Part shown: positions 55,328 through 64,000 of the stretch, piece after piece
Numbering within the stretch: position 1 is the first letter of the stretch
Layout: each line of letters starts with the position of its first letter
NCBI RefSeq assembly: GCF_014280435.1
Contig: NZ_CP060388.1
Location: forward strand, 1,116,001 to 1,180,000
Direction: 5' to 3'
DNA from: Sphingobium sp. KCTC 72723
Lineage (GTDB): Bacteria; Pseudomonadota; Alphaproteobacteria; Sphingomonadales; Sphingomonadaceae
DNA: 64,000 nt
Notes under the pieces: model-generated
The model's input: only the letters and a program-made list of their open reading frames with translations
Databases searched by the model: none
What the model was told of the DNA's origin: nothing
Program-made: the position numbers and the translations under genes

Positions 55328-57985
55328 TCAGGCCGCCACGCCCGCCAGAGCCGCCTTCACGGCATCGACAGCCGCCTGAGCCTTGTCACCGTCCGGTCCG
55401 CCGCCCTGAGCCATGTCGGGGCGACCACCGCCACCCTTGCCGCCTAGCGCTTCGACGCCAACGCGCACCAGGTCGACCGCGCTGATCGTGCCGGTCAGAT
55501 CGTCGGTCACGCCCACCGCAATAGTCGCGCGGCCATCGACCACGGCTACGATCGCCGACACGCCGCTGCCTAGCGTCGTCTTGTTGCCATCCACGATGCC
55601 GCGCAATTCCTTGGGGTCCAGCCCGTCGATCACCTGCGCCAGAAAACTGATCTTGCCGACCTGCTCCGGTCCGGCGGGCGCCGCGCCACCTGCGCCGCCG
55701 CCCAGCGCCAGCGCCTTCTTCGCCTCGGCCAGTTCGCGCTCCAGTCTGCGGCTCTGCTCGACCAGCGCAGCGATGCGCGCAGGCACATCTTCGGGCGACG
55801 TCTTGAGCGTCGCGGCCGACTGGCGCAGCCGGTCCTCGCGATCGGACAGCCACAGCCGCGCCGCTTCGCCGGTCAGCGCCTCGATGCGCCGCACACCGCT
55901 CGACACGGCGCTTTCTGACACGATCTTGAACAGGGCAATGTCGCCGGTCGCGCGGACGTGCGTGCCGCCGCATAGTTCGACCGAATAGCTAAGTTCATCG
56001 CCGCGCCCCATCGACAGGACGCGCACCTCATCACCATATTTCTCACCGAACAGCGCCATCGCGCCCGCCGAAATGGCGTCGTCCGGTGTCATCAGCCGCG
56101 TGGTGACTTCCTCATTATGGCGGACCTGCGCATTCACATCCGCCTCGATCTGCGCGATCTGGGCCTGGGTCAGCGCTTCGGGGTGGGAATAGTCGAACCG
56201 CAGGCGATCGGCCGCCACCATGCTGCCCTTTTGCGTGACATGCGCGCCCAAACGGTGGCGCAGCGCCGCGTGCAGCAAATGGGTGGCGCTGTGATTTGCG
56301 CGCACCCGGTCACGCCGGTCAGTGTCGACCGCCAGATGGACCGTATCGCCGACCTTGATGCTTCCCGCCTCGATCGTCGCCCGATGCGCATGGACGCGAC
56401 CGAGCGGCTTGGCGGTATCCTCGACCTTCGCGGACAGGCCGCCCAGCGAAGTGATCGTGCCAGCGTCGCCCATCTGGCCACCGCTTTCGCCATAAAAAGG
56501 CGTCTGGTTGGTGACGATCAGAACGCTGTCACCCGCAGACGCGCTATCGAAGTTCACACCGTCCCTGACGATGGCCAGAACCTCGCCTTCGCCCTGCGTG
56601 GCGGTGTAGCCGACAAATTCGGTATTGCCCGCTTTTTCAGCGATATCGAACCAGATTTCGTCCGAAGCCTTCTCGCCCGACCCCTTCCACGCGGCGCGCG
56701 CGGCGGCCTTTTGTTCGGCCATGGCGGCGTCGAAACCGGCACGATCCACGCCCAGCCCCTGCGTGCGCAGCGCGTCCTCGGTCAGGTCGTAGGGGAAGCC
56801 GAACGTGTCATACAGCTTGAACGCGGTTTCGCCGGGCAGCGTCGCGCCTTCACCCAGACCGGCGGTCGCCTCGTCCAGCAGGCGCAGGCCGTTTTCCAGC
56901 GTCTTGCGGAACCGGGTTTCCTCCCGCCGCAACGTTTCCTCGATCAGCGGTTGCGCCCGCACCAGTTCGGGATAGGCGCCGCCCATTTCCGAAACGAGGC
57001 TGCCGACCAGGCGATACATCAGCGGATCCTTCGCGCCGATGATATGGGCATGGCGCATCGCCCGGCGCATGATCCGCCGCAGCACATAGCCGCGCCCTTC
57101 ATTGGCGGGCAGAACCCCGTCGGCGATCAGGAAGCTGGTCGAGCGCAGATGATCGGCGATGACACGATGGCTGGCCTGAAATTCGCCATCCGTCGCGGTG
57201 CGGGTGATCGCGCCGCTTTCGGCGATCAGCGCCTTGAACGTGTCGGTATCATAATTATTATGCACGCCCTGCATGACGGCGGCGATCCGCTCCAGCCCCA
57301 TGCCGGTGTCGATCGAAGGCTTGGGCAATTCGCTCACGATCTCATTGGCTTCCTGTTCATATTGCATGAACACCAGGTTCCAGATCTCGACGAAGCGATC
57401 GCCATCTTCCTCCGGCGATCCGGGCGGACCGCCCCAGATATGGTCGCCATGGTCATAAAAGATTTCCGAACAGGGACCGCACGGCCCGCTATCCCCCATC
57501 GCCCAGAAATTATCCTTGGTCGGGATGCGGATGATGCGATGTTCGGGCAGGCCCGCAATCTTGCGCCACAGGTCGAACGCTTCATCATCGGTGTGATAGA
57601 CGGTCGCGGTCAGCTTGTCGGGCGACAGACCCCATTCCTTGGTCAACAAAGTCCAGGCATGGGTGATCGCCTGTTCCTTGAAATAATCGCCAAAGCTGAA
57701 ATTGCCCAGCATTTCAAAGAAGGTATGATGGCGCGCGGTATAACCGACATTGTCCAGATCATTATGCTTGCCGCCCGCGCGCACCGACTTCTGGCTGGAT
57801 GTCGCGGTCTTGTAGGGGCGGGTTTCCAGCCCGGTAAAGACATTCTTGAACGGCACCATCCCTGCGTTGACGAACATCAACGTCGGGTCGTTGTGCGGCA
57901 CCAAAGGCGCGGACGGGACGATGGTGTGGCCGTTGGCCCCGAAATAGTCGAGGAAGGAGCGGCGAATGTCGTTGGTCGATGTCAT
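55328..57985 (-). CDS. alaS: Alanyl-tRNA synthetase
   Basis: 885 residues, normal full length. The class II core begins [20 protein letters not shown] and holds [13 protein letters not shown] and [13 protein letters not shown]. The editing domain has the zinc ligands [11 protein letters not shown] and CGGTHV. The C-terminal DHHA1 domain has [19 protein letters not shown] glycine-rich sequence ([14 protein letters not shown]). It charges tRNA-Ala with alanine and clears mischarged Ser/Gly. It is an essential housekeeping gene, supporting a chromosomal location for this part of the window. Confidence 0.97.
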   Translation of the reverse strand: MTSTNDIRRSFLDYFGANGHTIVPSAPLVPHNDPTLMFVNAGMVPFKNVFTGLETRPYKTATSSQKSVRAGGKHNDLDNVGYTARHHTFFEMLGNFSFGDYFKEQAITHAWTLLTKEWGLSPDKLTATVYHTDDEAFDLWRKIAGLPEHRIIRIPTKDNFWAMGDSGPCGPCSEIFYDHGDHIWGGPPGSPEEDGDRFVEIWNLVFMQYEQEANEIVSELPKPSIDTGMGLERIAAVMQGVHNNYDTDTFKALIAESGAITRTATDGEFQASHRVIADHLRSTSFLIADGVLPANEGRGYVLRRIMRRAMRHAHIIGAKDPLMYRLVGSLVSEMGGAYPELVRAQPLIEETLRREETRFRKTLENGLRLLDEATAGLGEGATLPGETAFKLYDTFGFPYDLTEDALRTQGLGVDRAGFDAAMAEQKAAARAAWKGSGEKASDEIWFDIAEKAGNTEFVGYTATQGEGEVLAIVRDGVNFDSASAGDSVLIVTNQTPFYGESGGQMGDAGTITSLGGLSAKVEDTAKPLGRVHAHRATIEAGSIKVGDTVHLAVDTDRRDRVRANHSATHLLHAALRHRLGAHVTQKGSMVAADRLRFDYSHPEALTQAQIAQIEADVNAQVRHNEEVTTRLMTPDDAISAGAMALFGEKYGDEVRVLSMGRGDELSYSVELCGGTHVRATGDIALFKIVSESAVSSGVRRIEALTGEAARLWLSDREDRLRQSAATLKTSPEDVPARIAALVEQSRRLERELAEAKKALALGGGAGGAAPAGPEQVGKISFLAQVIDGLDPKELRGIVDGNKTTLGSGVSAIVAVVDGRATIAVGVTDDLTGTISAVDLVRVGVEALGGKGGGGRPDMAQGGGPDGDKAQAAVDAVKAALAGVAA

Positions 57986-58080
57986 GAGGGCGATTTAGTG
58001 GGAAGCGGCCCGCCGCACAAGCCGGGCTTTTCATCGCTTCCCACACAAATATGCCACCCGCATGACCGGCCCGGCTTATT

Positions 58081-60366
58081 CTACCAGTTAAAGCGCAACG
58101 ACCCTACAACCGTGCGCGGCGCACCATAATAGCAGCTGTTGTTGAACGGGCAGGCGCTGATATGCGTCTTGTCGAACAGATTGGCCGCATTGATCGCGAC
58201 ATTCCATCCATCCAGGCCCAGCTTAGACAGGTCGTAGCCGATCAGCGCATCGACCAGAATGAAGCCATCGGTATGGAAACGTCGGAACGTCGTGACATTG
58301 TTGATGATCGCATAAGTGGTCGTGCCATCGGACCCGCCGACATAGCGCAACCCCGCGCCAACGCTCAGCCCCGACAGCGGGCCGCCTGCCTTGTTCGCCT
58401 TGGCAAAATCATAGGACAGGAAAGTCGAAGCCGCCCATTTGGGCGTGCCAAGCTGGCGCGTGCCGGTGGTCGTCGGCGTTCCGCTATTGGTCGCGGTGGG
58501 TGCCACGGCAGGCGCGCCCTGCGTGATGATCGCATCGGTGTAGCTGGCCGCCGCGACGATATCGAAACCGGGGGTCAGCTCGCCCCGCGCCTCAAACTCC
58601 ACGCCGCGCACCCGCACTTCGCCAATCTGGATCTGCGACGTGCTGGGGATGCCGCCGACACCGGCCTGCGGATCGGTCACCGGCACCTTCTGCCGCCACA
58701 GATCATAGGCCAACACCGTGAAGATCGCGCTGGTGCCGATCGGCTGATATTTCAGCCCCGCCTCATACTGCCGCCCGGTGACGGGGACAAAGGGGTCGCC
58801 CTGCCAGGTGGTGCCAGCCTGCGGCTCAAAGGATTCGGCGTAGCTGAGATAGGGCGACAGGCCGAATTCGGATTCGTACAACGCACCTAACCGCATCGTG
58901 AAGGCACTTTGCGCCAGCCGGGTGACGGCGCTGTTCTTCTTGTTCAACGTGGTCTGATCATACCAGTCCTGCCGCCCGCTGGCGATCAGCTTGAGGCGAC
59001 CAATGCTCATCTGGTCCTGAAAATAGACGCCCAACTGGTCCCGTTTGCTATAACTATTGACGTAAGCGCTGGACAAGGCGGTCAGGTCGAACGTCGGCAA
59101 CGTCCCGCCATAGGTCGGCGCGAACAGGCTGAGATTGGGGATGCTGGTCAACGGGTTGCTGGTCTGCCCGGTGTTGAACTGCTGGACATTTTCGCCCGTG
59201 ATCCGCTGATAATCGACACCCACCAGCATATTATGGTCGATGAAGCCGGTCGCGAATTTGGCGTTCAGATGATTGTCCAGCGTCAGCGTATCAAAATCCT
59301 CGTCCGCGCCGCCGCCGCCGCGCGTTATGATCGCATAATTGCTGTTGCGGCTGGCCCCCGCCCCCGTCGTTGCAAAGCCTGCGACATAAAGCTGGCGGTA
59401 GGACAGCTTGTTATTCTGGAACCGGAAATTCGACCGCACGGTCAGATGTTCGTTAAACGCATGGCGGAAGAAAGCGGCGATCGACTTTGCCTTGTGGTTA
59501 TAGCGTTCATAACCCGGATCGCCGGTATTGATGTCGCGCGGCAAGCTGCCCAGCCCGCCATTGTCCAACACCGTGCCATAGGCCGGAACGCCCGAATAGC
59601 CGCCGCCGCTCGGCGCATGTTGATAGGCGCCCACCAAAGTGAAGCTGGTCGCCGCGTCAGGCGCGAAGCTCAGCATCGGGCTGACATGATAGCGCTCGCT
59701 GAATGTGCCGTCGGTCAACCCATCCGATTTCTGCCACCCGCCCAAGACCCGCGCGATCAGCCGGCCATCCTTGTCCAGCGGCTGGTTCATATCACCTGCG
59801 ACCCGGACCGTATCATAATTGCCCAACTGCCCCTCGAACCGGCCAAATGCAGTGGCTTGCGGCATCTTGCTGGTCAGGTTGACCAGGCCACCGGGGGTCG
59901 AATTGCCATAAAGGACGGATGCCGGTCCCTTCACCACGTCGATATGGTCGATCCGGTTGAAATCGATCTGCGGCGTGGAATAGGGTCCGGCGATCAGGCG
60001 CATCCCGTCCAGATAGACGCCCGGCGAGAAGCCGCGCAGGATCAGCTGGTCGTAGCGCGTCACCATTGCCCCGCGCTGGTTGGGCGAAACCCCCGCGACA
60101 TAGCCCAGCGCCTGATTGATCGACAGCACGTTGCGGCGAACCATCTCGTCATTGTCAATGATGGTGATGCTCTGCGCCGTCGCCATCAACGGCGTGTCGG
60201 TCTTGGTCCCCGATCCGGTCTGGTTTTCCTTCAGCCCCGTAACGATGATCGTGTCGGCGCTACCAGCGGCCGATTCGTCGGCGCTGGCGATGCCGGGCGC
60301 GATGGCCTGCGCAATGGCGGTGGCGCATAACAATGATGCTGCGCGGCGGACGGACGTATAAACCAT
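58081..60366 (-). CDS. TonB-dependent siderophore receptor
   Basis: 761 residues. A signal peptide ending near IASADE, then a plug domain (DTIIVTGLKEN, SITIIDNDEMVRRNVLSINQ, VKGPASVLYGNSTPGGLVNL) and a 22-strand barrel (for example FTLVGAYQHAPSGGGYSGVP and AGLKYQPIGTSAIFTVLAYD) ending in GSLRFNW with a terminal aromatic residue. The plug pattern is that of ferric-siderophore receptors (FhuE/FpvA group). It is divergent from an iron-linked membrane operon and shares with it a Fur-like palindrome at 60378-60406. The siderophore is unknown. Confidence 0.93.
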   Translation of the reverse strand: MVYTSVRRAASLLCATAIAQAIAPGIASADESAAGSADTIIVTGLKENQTGSGTKTDTPLMATAQSITIIDNDEMVRRNVLSINQALGYVAGVSPNQRGAMVTRYDQLILRGFSPGVYLDGMRLIAGPYSTPQIDFNRIDHIDVVKGPASVLYGNSTPGGLVNLTSKMPQATAFGRFEGQLGNYDTVRVAGDMNQPLDKDGRLIARVLGGWQKSDGLTDGTFSERYHVSPMLSFAPDAATSFTLVGAYQHAPSGGGYSGVPAYGTVLDNGGLGSLPRDINTGDPGYERYNHKAKSIAAFFRHAFNEHLTVRSNFRFQNNKLSYRQLYVAGFATTGAGASRNSNYAIITRGGGGADEDFDTLTLDNHLNAKFATGFIDHNMLVGVDYQRITGENVQQFNTGQTSNPLTSIPNLSLFAPTYGGTLPTFDLTALSSAYVNSYSKRDQLGVYFQDQMSIGRLKLIASGRQDWYDQTTLNKKNSAVTRLAQSAFTMRLGALYESEFGLSPYLSYAESFEPQAGTTWQGDPFVPVTGRQYEAGLKYQPIGTSAIFTVLAYDLWRQKVPVTDPQAGVGGIPSTSQIQIGEVRVRGVEFEARGELTPGFDIVAAASYTDAIITQGAPAVAPTATNSGTPTTTGTRQLGTPKWAASTFLSYDFAKANKAGGPLSGLSVGAGLRYVGGSDGTTTYAIINNVTTFRRFHTDGFILVDALIGYDLSKLGLDGWNVAINAANLFDKTHISACPFNNSCYYGAPRTVVGSLRFNW

Positions 60367-60377
60367 GGCAAACCCCT

Positions 60378-60406
60378 TTGCGAATGATATTCAGAATGAT
60401 TCGCAA
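60378..60406. promoter_or_regulatory. Fur-box-like palindrome between receptor and DUF3649 operon
   Basis: TTGCGAAT (60378-60385) and ATTCGCAA (60399-60406) are perfect 8-bp arms around an AT-rich centre (GATATTCAGAATG). Arms and centre resemble alphaproteobacterial Fur sites with GAATGAT-type half elements. The site lies 12 bp upstream of the receptor ATG (60366) and 58 bp upstream of the DUF3649 start, so one repressor could silence both when iron is plentiful. Confidence 0.72.
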
Positions 60407-60463
60407 TTGCGATTAGCTGGTGACGGCGTTACAGGCAAGCCAGCGACCAACCGGGGAAGAAAC

Positions 60464-60775
60464 GTGCCGATCCGCCAACTGCATCACCATTTCACCCGCA
60501 CCACCCGACGCCGATGGGCAATGACGGGCCGTTGCCTGACTGCATTGCTGGGCGGATATGCGGCGGCGGCGGGGGTGGCATCTCTGATCGCGCGGTTGCT
60601 GCCGGTCGCGCGGGCCGAAGCGACGGTGTGGGGAATGATCGTCTCCTTCCTCCTCTATGCCACCATCGCGCTATGGGCGTTCCACGAACCTCGGCTGGTA
60701 CGGGTTGCGGCATGGATCTGGGGCAGCGCGATACTGTCCATCTCGCTGTCGCTTTTGATGGGACCGCGCCTGTGA
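60464..60775 (+). CDS. DUF3649 small membrane protein (iron-uptake associated)
   Basis: About 103 residues from GTG 60464, chosen because GGGGAAG lies 6-12 bp upstream; the upstream frame to 60365 would overlap the receptor start and the Fur-like site. Three membrane segments (LTALLGGYAAAAGVASLIAR, VWGMIVSFLLYATIALWAF, VAAWIWGSAILSISLSLLM) and the family-like WAFHEPRLVR. DUF3649, PepSY and DUF3325 proteins form a recurring trio next to siderophore receptors. It overlaps the next gene by 4 bp (GTGA). Confidence 0.82.
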   Translation: MPIRQLHHHFTRTTRRRWAMTGRCLTALLGGYAAAAGVASLIARLLPVARAEATVWGMIVSFLLYATIALWAFHEPRLVRVAAWIWGSAILSISLSLLMGPRL

Positions 60776-62358
60776 CCCCCGCAAAGGAAAGTGCCAAAGG
60801 ATTGCGCCAGTCGATGGCGTGGATTCACACCTGGCTGGGGCTGCTGGCCGGGTGGATATTGTTCGCCATGTTCCTGACCGGGACGGCCAGCTATTTCCGC
60901 CCGGAAATCACCCGATGGATGCAGCCAGAACTCCGCCCCGCCGCCGTATCCCCCACCCGCGCGGCGGAAACGGCGATCGCCTATATGCAGGCGCGCTCGC
61001 CCGACGATACCCAATGGTATATCTACCTGCCCGACGACCGCACGGCCATCACTCGCATCTTCGCCATCCCCAATGCCAAGGCACCGCCCGGTCCCAAGCG
61101 CCGCGAAATCCGGCTGGACCCGGCGACCGGTGCGCCCTTGCAAGCGCGCGAAACGCGCGGCGGCGAACATTTCTACCGCTTCCATTTCCAGCTACAATTG
61201 CCCCATCCCTGGGGGCGCTGGCTGGCGGGGGTCTGCGCCATCTTCATGCTGGCGGCGATCCTGTCGGGCGTCATCACCCACAAGCGGATTTTCGTCGATT
61301 TCTATACGCTGCGCTGGAACAAGGGGCAGAGAAGCTGGCTGGACGCGCATAATGTGTCGGCGGTGCTGGCCCTGCCCTATCATGCGATGATCACCTATAC
61401 CGGCCTCATCACGCTGGTGCTGATGTATATGCCCTGGCCGATCGCCGCCAATTACCAGGAACCAAAGGCCTTCGCTGCCGAAGCCTATGGCGCAGAACGC
61501 GATGGCGAAGCGTCGGGTCGTTCCGCCATGCTCCGCCCGATCGCGCCCTTGATCGCGGCGGCGGCGCGCGAATGGCAGGGCGGTCGTCCCGGCAGGATCA
61601 TCATCCGCCATCCCAATGACGCAGCCGCTACCGTCACCCTGCTGCGCGACGGTAGCGAAAGCCTCAACGCACGCGCGGCTTCCATCACCTTTTCCGGCGC
61701 GACCGGCGCGCGCCTCTCCGGTTCGCCCGCGCCGGGCGCAGCCGTCACGACCGCCGGGGTGATGCTGGGCCTGCATATCGGCCAGTTTGCCGGGCCGGTC
61801 ATGCGCTGGACCTATTTCCTGCTGGGGCTGACCGGTGCGGCAATGGTCGGCACCGGGCTGCTGCTGTGGACCGCAAAACGGCGCAAACCCGGCGCGAAGC
61901 CCTTTTTCGGCTTCCGCTTGGTCGAACGGCTGAATATCGCTGCCATCGCCTGCCTGCCCACCGGCATGGCCGCCTATCTGCTCGCCAATCGCCTGATCCC
62001 GGCGCAACTGCCGGGGCGCGAAGCGATGGAAGTCGCTACGATGTTCTGGACCTGGTTCGGGCTGTCCGGGTTGTCGCTGCTGCGCCCGGTCAAGCGCGCC
62101 TGGACGGAATTGCTCGCTTTGTCCGCACTGGCCTTTCTGGCCCTGCCGATCATCAACATGGCGACGACGGATCGCGGATTGATCGCCAGCATCACGCAGG
62201 GGGACTGGCTGTTCGTCGCGTTCGATGCTGCGATGCTGGCGATCGCCGCGATGCTGGGCCTTGCCGCATGGCGCGCCGGGCATAAGAAAGTCAGGCCCGC
62301 ACCGCGCCGCCGTTCCAAACTCCCCATCACACAACGGAAAACAGCCGATGCCCATTGA
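60772..62358 (+). CDS. PepSY-TM membrane protein (siderophore-linked iron reductase type)
   Basis: 528 residues from GTG 60772. It opens with KGLRQSMAWIHTWLGLLAGW and FLTGTASYFRPEITRWMQPE, the PepSY-associated TM pattern. Periplasmic PepSY-like domains follow (YIYLPDDRTAITRIFAIPNA) with conserved His in HFYRFHFQLQLPHPWGRWLA and ILSGVITHKRIFVDFYTLR, and further C-terminal membrane segments. Such proteins are thought to reduce ferric siderophores or help iron release at the inner membrane. It is the middle gene of the trio, overlapping DUF3325 by 11 bp. Confidence 0.88.
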   Translation: MTPAKESAKGLRQSMAWIHTWLGLLAGWILFAMFLTGTASYFRPEITRWMQPELRPAAVSPTRAAETAIAYMQARSPDDTQWYIYLPDDRTAITRIFAIPNAKAPPGPKRREIRLDPATGAPLQARETRGGEHFYRFHFQLQLPHPWGRWLAGVCAIFMLAAILSGVITHKRIFVDFYTLRWNKGQRSWLDAHNVSAVLALPYHAMITYTGLITLVLMYMPWPIAANYQEPKAFAAEAYGAERDGEASGRSAMLRPIAPLIAAAAREWQGGRPGRIIIRHPNDAAATVTLLRDGSESLNARAASITFSGATGARLSGSPAPGAAVTTAGVMLGLHIGQFAGPVMRWTYFLLGLTGAAMVGTGLLLWTAKRRKPGAKPFFGFRLVERLNIAAIACLPTGMAAYLLANRLIPAQLPGREAMEVATMFWTWFGLSGLSLLRPVKRAWTELLALSALAFLALPIINMATTDRGLIASITQGDWLFVAFDAAMLAIAAMLGLAAWRAGHKKVRPAPRRRSKLPITQRKTADAH

Positions 62359-62665
62359 ACCCGGCCTGATCGGCTATGCCGCGCTGGCCAGCCTGACGCT
62401 GGGCATGAAGAAGCACCGGCCCACGCCGCCCTTGCCGCTGATGCCATCACCGCAAAGTGCCCGCTTGCTTGGCTGGCTGCTGATCGCCTGCGCCGCCGTC
62501 ATCGCGATCCTGCGCTTTGGCCCGGCATTGGGCATCGTCGCGTGGATCGGCCAGTTGTGCCTTGGCGGCGCAGCGCTGGTGCTGCTATTGTCCTGGCGTC
62601 CGCGCGTCGCTCTTTTGCTGGCCGCGCCCGCGCTTGGCCTTGCCCTCGTCTCCGCCATGGCCTGA
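62348..62665 (+). CDS. DUF3325 small membrane protein
   Basis: 105 residues from ATG 62348, 11 bp inside the PepSY gene end. Four hydrophobic segments. DUF3325 pattern: GYAALASLTLGMKKHR, SPQSARLLGWLLIACAAVIA, GIVAWIGQLCLGGAALVLLL, SWRPRVALLLAAPALGLAL. It belongs to the iron-uptake trio; no biochemical role is known. Confidence 0.82.
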   Translation: MPIEPGLIGYAALASLTLGMKKHRPTPPLPLMPSPQSARLLGWLLIACAAVIAILRFGPALGIVAWIGQLCLGGAALVLLLSWRPRVALLLAAPALGLALVSAMA

Positions 62666-62710
62666 CACCGCCCCTTGCCCCGCCCCGTCGCGCCCGCTAT
62701 CGGCGCGCGC

Positions 62711-63406
62711 ATGACAGCGCATAAATCCGGCGATCCCACCACGCTCAACCGCCTCTATGGCCGCCAGTCCGGCCATAAGCTGCGCGTTGCCCAGCAGGAA
62801 CTGGTCGAAACGCTCCTCCCCGCCATTTCCGTGCCGGACGAAGGCGACGTCACTGCCACCAGCCTGTTCGGCACGGATCGCACGCTACATTTCGAAATCG
62901 GCTTTGGCGGGGGCGAACATCTCGCCGGACGCGCGGACATGCTGCCCGACCATGGCTTCATCGGCTGCGAACCGTTCCTGAACGGGGTCGTGACCGCACT
63001 GGCGCATGTGCGGGACAAGGCGCTGGGCAATGTCCGCCTGCATATGGGCGACGCGCTCGAAGTTCTGGCCCGCATCCCCGATGGATCGCTCAGCTTCGTC
63101 TACCTGCTCCATCCCGATCCATGGCCCAAGGCGCGCCATGCCAAGCGGCGAATGATGAACCCCGGCCCGGTCGCGATGATCGCGCGCAAGCTGAAACCGG
63201 GCGGCGAATTCCGTTTCGGCACCGACCATCCGGTCTATCTGCGTTGGGCGCTGATGGTAATGAACGGCCATCCCGATTTCGACTGGCTGGCCAGCGATCC
63301 TAAGGATTTCCTCAATCGTCCTGGCGGATGGACCGAAACCCGTTATGAAGCCAAGGCACGCAGCCTGGGCCATGAGGTCTGGTATTTCCGGTATCGGCGT
63401 CGCTGA
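62711..63406 (+). CDS. trmB: tRNA (guanine-N7)-methyltransferase
   Basis: 231 residues from ATG 62711; an in-frame TTG at 62675 is less likely. SAM-binding start LHFEIGFGGGEHLAGRADM, then GFIGCEPFLNGVVTALAHV, SFVYLLHPDPWPKARHAKRR (family HPDPWPK-x3-HxKRR motif) and FGTDHPVYLRWAL. It methylates G46 in the variable loop of tRNAs. No partner subunit is needed in bacteria. It ends directly at the stop of the convergent gene at 63407. Confidence 0.96.
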   Translation: MTAHKSGDPTTLNRLYGRQSGHKLRVAQQELVETLLPAISVPDEGDVTATSLFGTDRTLHFEIGFGGGEHLAGRADMLPDHGFIGCEPFLNGVVTALAHVRDKALGNVRLHMGDALEVLARIPDGSLSFVYLLHPDPWPKARHAKRRMMNPGPVAMIARKLKPGGEFRFGTDHPVYLRWALMVMNGHPDFDWLASDPKDFLNRPGGWTETRYEAKARSLGHEVWYFRYRRR

Positions 63407-63670
63407 TCAATCCTGGGGCTTATGCCGCGAAAACAAATAGCGCCACACGCCGACCGCGTTGATGACCAACAGCGCGACATTCTGCCACCCGATCCCCTCG
63501 CTGTCCTGCGCCAAAAACCCCCACAGGATGAGCGCGGCAGAACTGGTCACGAACAGGACGAACGCCCATCCGGTAATCCGGCGGCCAAGATTGAGCGACA
63601 CGACCAGCGCCGCCAGCGTCGCCGCGCCAGCGCCATAATATTGCAGGGCCGTCAGGACCGTTTCGTTCAT
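63407..63670 (-). CDS. CBU_0592-like small membrane protein
   Basis: 87 residues from ATG 63670, which gives a compact protein with three membrane segments (ALQYYGAGAATLAALVVSLN, GWAFVLFVTSSAALILWGFL, WQNVALLVINAVGVWRYLF). The pattern matches the CBU_0592 family of uncharacterised membrane proteins as I recall it. It converges on trmB with the stop codons adjacent. Function is unknown. Confidence 0.75.
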   Translation of the reverse strand: MNETVLTALQYYGAGAATLAALVVSLNLGRRITGWAFVLFVTSSAALILWGFLAQDSEGIGWQNVALLVINAVGVWRYLFSRHKPQD

Positions 63671-63735
63671 CGCCCCATAACGCAGCGACGATGGCCAAGG
63701 TTGCAGCGACACGCTGCCCCCTCTAGGCAAATGCC

Positions 63736-64000
63736 ATGATCGCCAGCATCGCCCCCTTCCACGCCATCGCCATCAGCCGCGAAGCCCACGCCCTTGCCGC
63801 GCAGGGCCGTTCCATCCTGCACATGGAATTCGGCCAGCCATCGACCGGCGCGCCAGCGGCCGCCATTGCCATGGCGCATCATGTGCTGGACACCGACCCG
63901 ATGGGCTATTGGGAAAGTCCTGCGCTCAAGGAACGGATCGCGCAGCATTATCAGGACCGTCATGGCGTCAGCGTCGATCCCGAACGCATCCTGCTGACCT
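63736..64000 (+). CDS. Class I/II PLP-dependent aminotransferase, N-terminal part
   Basis: The frame opens at ATG 63736 and runs off the window after 88 codons. It shows the fold-type I aminotransferase start: ISREAHALAAQGRSILHMEF, then GQPSTGAPAAAIAMAHHVLD and MGYWESPALKERIAQHYQDR, followed by VDPERILLT. This is the aspartate/tyrosine/alanine aminotransferase style (xxGQPs...YxxxxGxxxLRxxIA). The substrate cannot be told because the PLP-binding part is missing. Confidence 0.85.
   Translation, partial: MIASIAPFHAIAISREAHALAAQGRSILHMEFGQPSTGAPAAAIAMAHHVLDTDPMGYWESPALKERIAQHYQDRHGVSVDPERILLT

Noticed and set aside
54172..55485. 437-codon plus-strand frame beginning VTSFLASIVG
   Set aside because: Most of it is antisense to glsA and alaS; the first 60 codons look mildly protein-like but match nothing I know.
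56117..58129. 670-codon open frame antisense to alaS
   Set aside because: Antisense to a housekeeping synthetase; no ribosome site or domain.

Overview
This 64 kb window is GC-rich DNA that looks like a sphingomonad (Sphingobium/Sphingomonas-type alphaproteobacterium). The evidence is a MucR-type regulator remnant typical of Alphaproteobacteria, a core block (glsA, alaS, trmB, a CBU_0592-like protein, a TonB receptor with DUF3649-PepSY-DUF3325) of the kind found in that family, and very dense operons with ATGA/GTGA overlaps. The genus is inferred, not shown. I see no rRNA, tRNA, CRISPR array, insertion sequence or integrase.

Region 1 (1-7146), conflict/defence genes. A partial SMC/Rad50-like ATPase with a CxxC zinc hook converges on a three-gene ABC-three-component cassette: a DUF3732 ATPase, a small middle component, and a third component whose N-terminus carries a PD-(D/E)XK-like nuclease signature. 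Divergent from the cassette are an unrecognised 111-residue protein and a CoiA-like (DUF6035-type) nuclease.

Region 2 (7150-9340), worn junction. A frameshifted and truncated mucR abuts the CoiA-like gene. It is followed by a short AraC-type HTH gene and an orphan FecI-like sigma factor without FecR.

Region 3 (9341-23718), Czc/Pbr-type divalent metal resistance on the minus strand. One MerR-type promoter (TTGACC-19 bp-CATAGA) precedes CDF, a His-rich protein, czcC, czcB, a lipoprotein, czcA, DUF190, a P1B-4 ATPase, SRPBCC, an MliC-like lipoprotein and ZIP. A second, near-identical promoter precedes a cytochrome c-FTR1 permease (PbrT-like), and the merR gene lies just upstream of it.

Region 4 (23820-40243), copper. 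The minus strand holds cusF, cusA, cusB, cusC, small Met/His/Cys proteins, DUF411, copB, copA, and a CnrYXH-like sigma/anti-sigma/sensor set. The plus strand holds copC, copD, a YHS-containing Cu P1B ATPase and cueR. The metal ligands of CusA, CueR and CnrX all sit at family-standard positions.

Region 5 (40294-46124), nickel/cobalt and arsenic. dmeR-dmeF-DUF1289 is on the minus strand. arsR, two arsC genes of different folds, acr3, arsN2 and arsH form a tightly overlapped plus-strand operon. A four-repeat membrane protein follows on the minus strand.

Region 6 (46255-53746). A third heavy-metal-type RND tripartite pump (adaptor, pump, NodT-type channel) runs directly into its own response regulator and histidine kinase.

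Region 7 (53747-64000). An AT-richer 0.6 kb non-coding stretch with two hairpins separates the resistance block from apparent core genome: glutaminase, alanyl-tRNA synthetase, a siderophore receptor divergent from an iron-uptake membrane operon across a Fur-box-like palindrome, trmB, a small membrane protein and the start of an aminotransferase.
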